Assembly: GCF_001506165.1 (NCBI RefSeq)
Contig: NZ_CP011427.1
Location: forward strand, 868,001 to 932,000
Direction of reading: 5' to 3'
DNA length: 64,000 nt
From: Pantoea vagans
GTDB lineage: Bacteria > Pseudomonadota > Gammaproteobacteria > Enterobacterales > Enterobacteriaceae
Shown: positions 62,724 through 64,000 of the stretch, in pieces
Layout of the letters: the number at the start of each line of letters is the position of its first letter
Position numbering within the stretch: position 1 is the first letter of the stretch
Notes under the pieces: generated by a model
The model's input: the letters and a program-made list of their open reading frames with translations, nothing else
What the model was told of the DNA's origin: nothing
Database searches by the model: none
Made by a program: the position numbers and the translations under genes

Positions 62724-63050
62724 TTACTGGCCGTCACGCCACAGCGCCTCCAGCTCAGGAGAAGCTAGCGTTTCCGGAATCAAAATCACGACTGATCCCG
62801 CTTCCTGATGTGTGGCATAGGTGATTTGAATACGGAAATAGCGTTGATCGCCACGTCCAAGATTAGCTGCCTGATCTTCAGGCTCACCCAGCGGCAGTGC
62901 CTGCTCCAGCACGTTGCAGACGCGCTGTTTTTGCGGTTCGGGCAGCTGCCCCAAAGCAATGCGTCGTTCTCCGCGTAAACGAGGGATAAAGGCGATACCG
63001 CCCTCGCGTGCCAGCTCAATGACGGCGTCATCACTCAGATGAATGTTCAC
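62724..63050 (-). CDS. Emfourin-like inhibitor of M4 metalloprotease
   Basis: The 108-residue protein (from GTG 63050, MNIHLSDDAVIELAREGG) matches the emfourin family, described as a protein inhibitor encoded beside protealysin in Serratia. The GTG overlaps the protease stop as GTGA, with AGGTAGG about seven bases upstream, so it is likely translationally coupled. An in-frame ATG at 63071 would add seven residues. It would inhibit the protease inside the cell or after release. Family membership is from memory of its arrangement and sequence style. Confidence 0.72.
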   Translation of the reverse strand: MNIHLSDDAVIELAREGGIAFIPRLRGERRIALGQLPEPQKQRVCNVLEQALPLGEPEDQAANLGRGDQRYFRIQITYATHQEAGSVVILIPETLASPELEALWRDGQ

Positions 63051-64000
63051 GTTACGCCTACCTGTTGCCATGCGGATTGAATCGCTTCCGCTACCGAACG
63101 GTTAAAGCGTTTGCCGCCATGCTCAATGGTAAAGCGAGCGAAGGTGCTGAAGTCAGCATCCTGCGGCAGTGCTTTATCGCACAAGGTGTCATACCAGGCT
63201 TGGCCCGCAAGCTCCCATGCAAAGCCCCCCAGCGCACTGGCGGCGAGATAAAACGCCCGGTTGGGAATGCCTGAATTGAGATGCACACCGCCATTGTCAT
63301 CGCGTGTTTCAATGTAGTGCGTCATATCGGCAGGTTGGGGATCTTTGCCGAGTTGTGGATCGTCATAGGCGGTGCCAGGCGCGGACATCGAACGTAGACC
63401 GCGGCCATGAATGCCTTTTGCCAGCAATCCTTCACCAATGATCCAGTCAGCCTGATCGGCGCTCTGTTTAAGATGAAACTGTTTAACCAGTGAACCGAAC
63501 ACATCGGACATTGATTCATTCAGCGCACCAGACTGCTGGAAATAGACCAACCCCGCCTCAGTTTCCGTCACCCCGTGCGTCAGTTCGTGCGCCACCACAT
63601 CTAAGGCGATGGTGAAGCGGTTAAATATCTCACCGTCGCCATCGCCAAACACCATCTGTTGGCCGTTCCAGAAGGCGTTCTGATATGCCTTGCCATAGTG
63701 TACGGTACCGTCCAGTTTCAGCCCTTTGTTATCCAGAGAATTGCGCTTGAAGGTTTGCCAGTAGAAGTCGTAGGTGATGCCAAGATAGTTCCAGGCTTCT
63801 TCAGCCGCCACATCGCCATTGGTGGGTTGCCCTTCATCACGAATCAGTGTGCCGGGCAAGTTTTGTGTATTTTCGGCATCATAAATGGCACGTAGCACTG
63901 TGCCCGGTGGCGAAGTCGCAACGCCGAAATTAGGACGATTGTGCTCAGCCATCAGTTGTTGAACATGGGTGAGGGTGCGGCGAGCGGAATCTTGGGGTGC
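63047..64000 (-). CDS. Protealysin-like M4 metalloprotease, N-terminus cut by window edge
   Basis: This is a thermolysin-family (M4) zinc protease. The reading frame stays open to the right edge: 16 more codons (APQDSARRTLTHVQQL) precede the internal ATG at 63952, so that ATG is not the true start. The zinc site is VAHELTHGVTETEAGLVYF with the third ligand in LNESMSD; HLNSGIPNRAFYLAA holds the catalytic histidine region. A short propeptide without a classical signal, as in protealysin, would lie mainly beyond the edge. It is coupled to the emfourin-like gene. Confidence 0.88.
   Translation of the reverse strand, partial: APQDSARRTLTHVQQLMAEHNRPNFGVATSPPGTVLRAIYDAENTQNLPGTLIRDEGQPTNGDVAAEEAWNYLGITYDFYWQTFKRNSLDNKGLKLDGTVHYGKAYQNAFWNGQQMVFGDGDGEIFNRFTIALDVVAHELTHGVTETEAGLVYFQQSGALNESMSDVFGSLVKQFHLKQSADQADWIIGEGLLAKGIHGRGLRSMSAPGTAYDDPQLGKDPQPADMTHYIETRDDNGGVHLNSGIPNRAFYLAASALGGFAWELAGQAWYDTLCDKALPQDADFSTFARFTIEHGGKRFNRSVAEAIQSAWQQVGVT

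Overview
The window is one stretch of an enterobacterial chromosome. The order ung-grcA-srmB-trmN-nadB-rpoE-rseABC-lepAB-rnc-era-recO-pdxJ-acpS-yfhL-yfhH-pgpC-tadA-mltF-purL-glmY-glrK-qseG-glrR-glnB-hmp-glyA-hcaT-csiE-suhB-trmJ-iscR-iscS-pepB-sseB-sseA-yfhM-pbpC-ndk-rlmN-pilW-rodZ-ispG-hisS-yfgM-bamB-der-yfgJ is the Escherichia coli 56-58 min backbone, and most proteins look close to their E. coli counterparts. ERIC repeats confirm Enterobacterales. The moderately GC-rich codon use, the reduced isc locus, a PQQ glucose dehydrogenase after yfgJ and a protealysin/emfourin pair suggest Erwiniaceae (Pantoea or Erwinia-like). That placement is inference.

Layout. 1-5 kb: DNA repair (ung), glycyl-radical rescue (grcA, with two FNR boxes), ribosome assembly helicase (srmB), tRNA methylation (trmN) and NAD synthesis (nadB, NadR box). 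5-8 kb: the sigma-E envelope stress operon with a leader ORF. 8-14.7 kb: lepA-lepB, rnc-era-recO and pdxJ-acpS, with a long hairpin before rnc that looks like the RNase III autoregulation site. 14.7-19 kb: small Fe-S and zinc proteins, an RpiR-type regulator, pgpC, tadA and mltF. 19-27.7 kb: purL, the sRNA glmY with a sigma-54 promoter and three GlrR boxes, its control system glrK-qseG-glrR, and glnB. 27.7-35.8 kb: hmp (NsrR box), glyA (PurR and perhaps MetR boxes), hcaT, csiE, a ZevAB-like metal transport pair with a Zur-like box, and suhB.

35.8-41.2 kb is the least ordinary part. iscR has three abutting IscR type 1 boxes. A 190-bp unit containing an ERIC element is duplicated in tandem before iscS. 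IscS lacks its usual C-terminal tail, and iscU, iscA, hscB, hscA, fdx and iscX are all missing between iscS and pepB. 41-59.6 kb returns to backbone: the YfhM/PbpC macroglobulin-penicillin-binding protein pair, ndk, rlmN, rodZ, isoprenoid and histidyl-tRNA synthesis, outer-membrane assembly (bamB) and der. 59.6-64 kb holds gcd, a KGG stress protein, and a protealysin-type M4 protease (cut by the window edge) followed by its emfourin-type inhibitor.

I found no tRNA or rRNA genes, CRISPR arrays, prophage, insertion sequences or defence island. I do not see a wholly new multi-gene system. The strongest leads are the stripped isc locus, the regulatory DNA around iscR, zevA and gcd, and several intergenic palindrome families.
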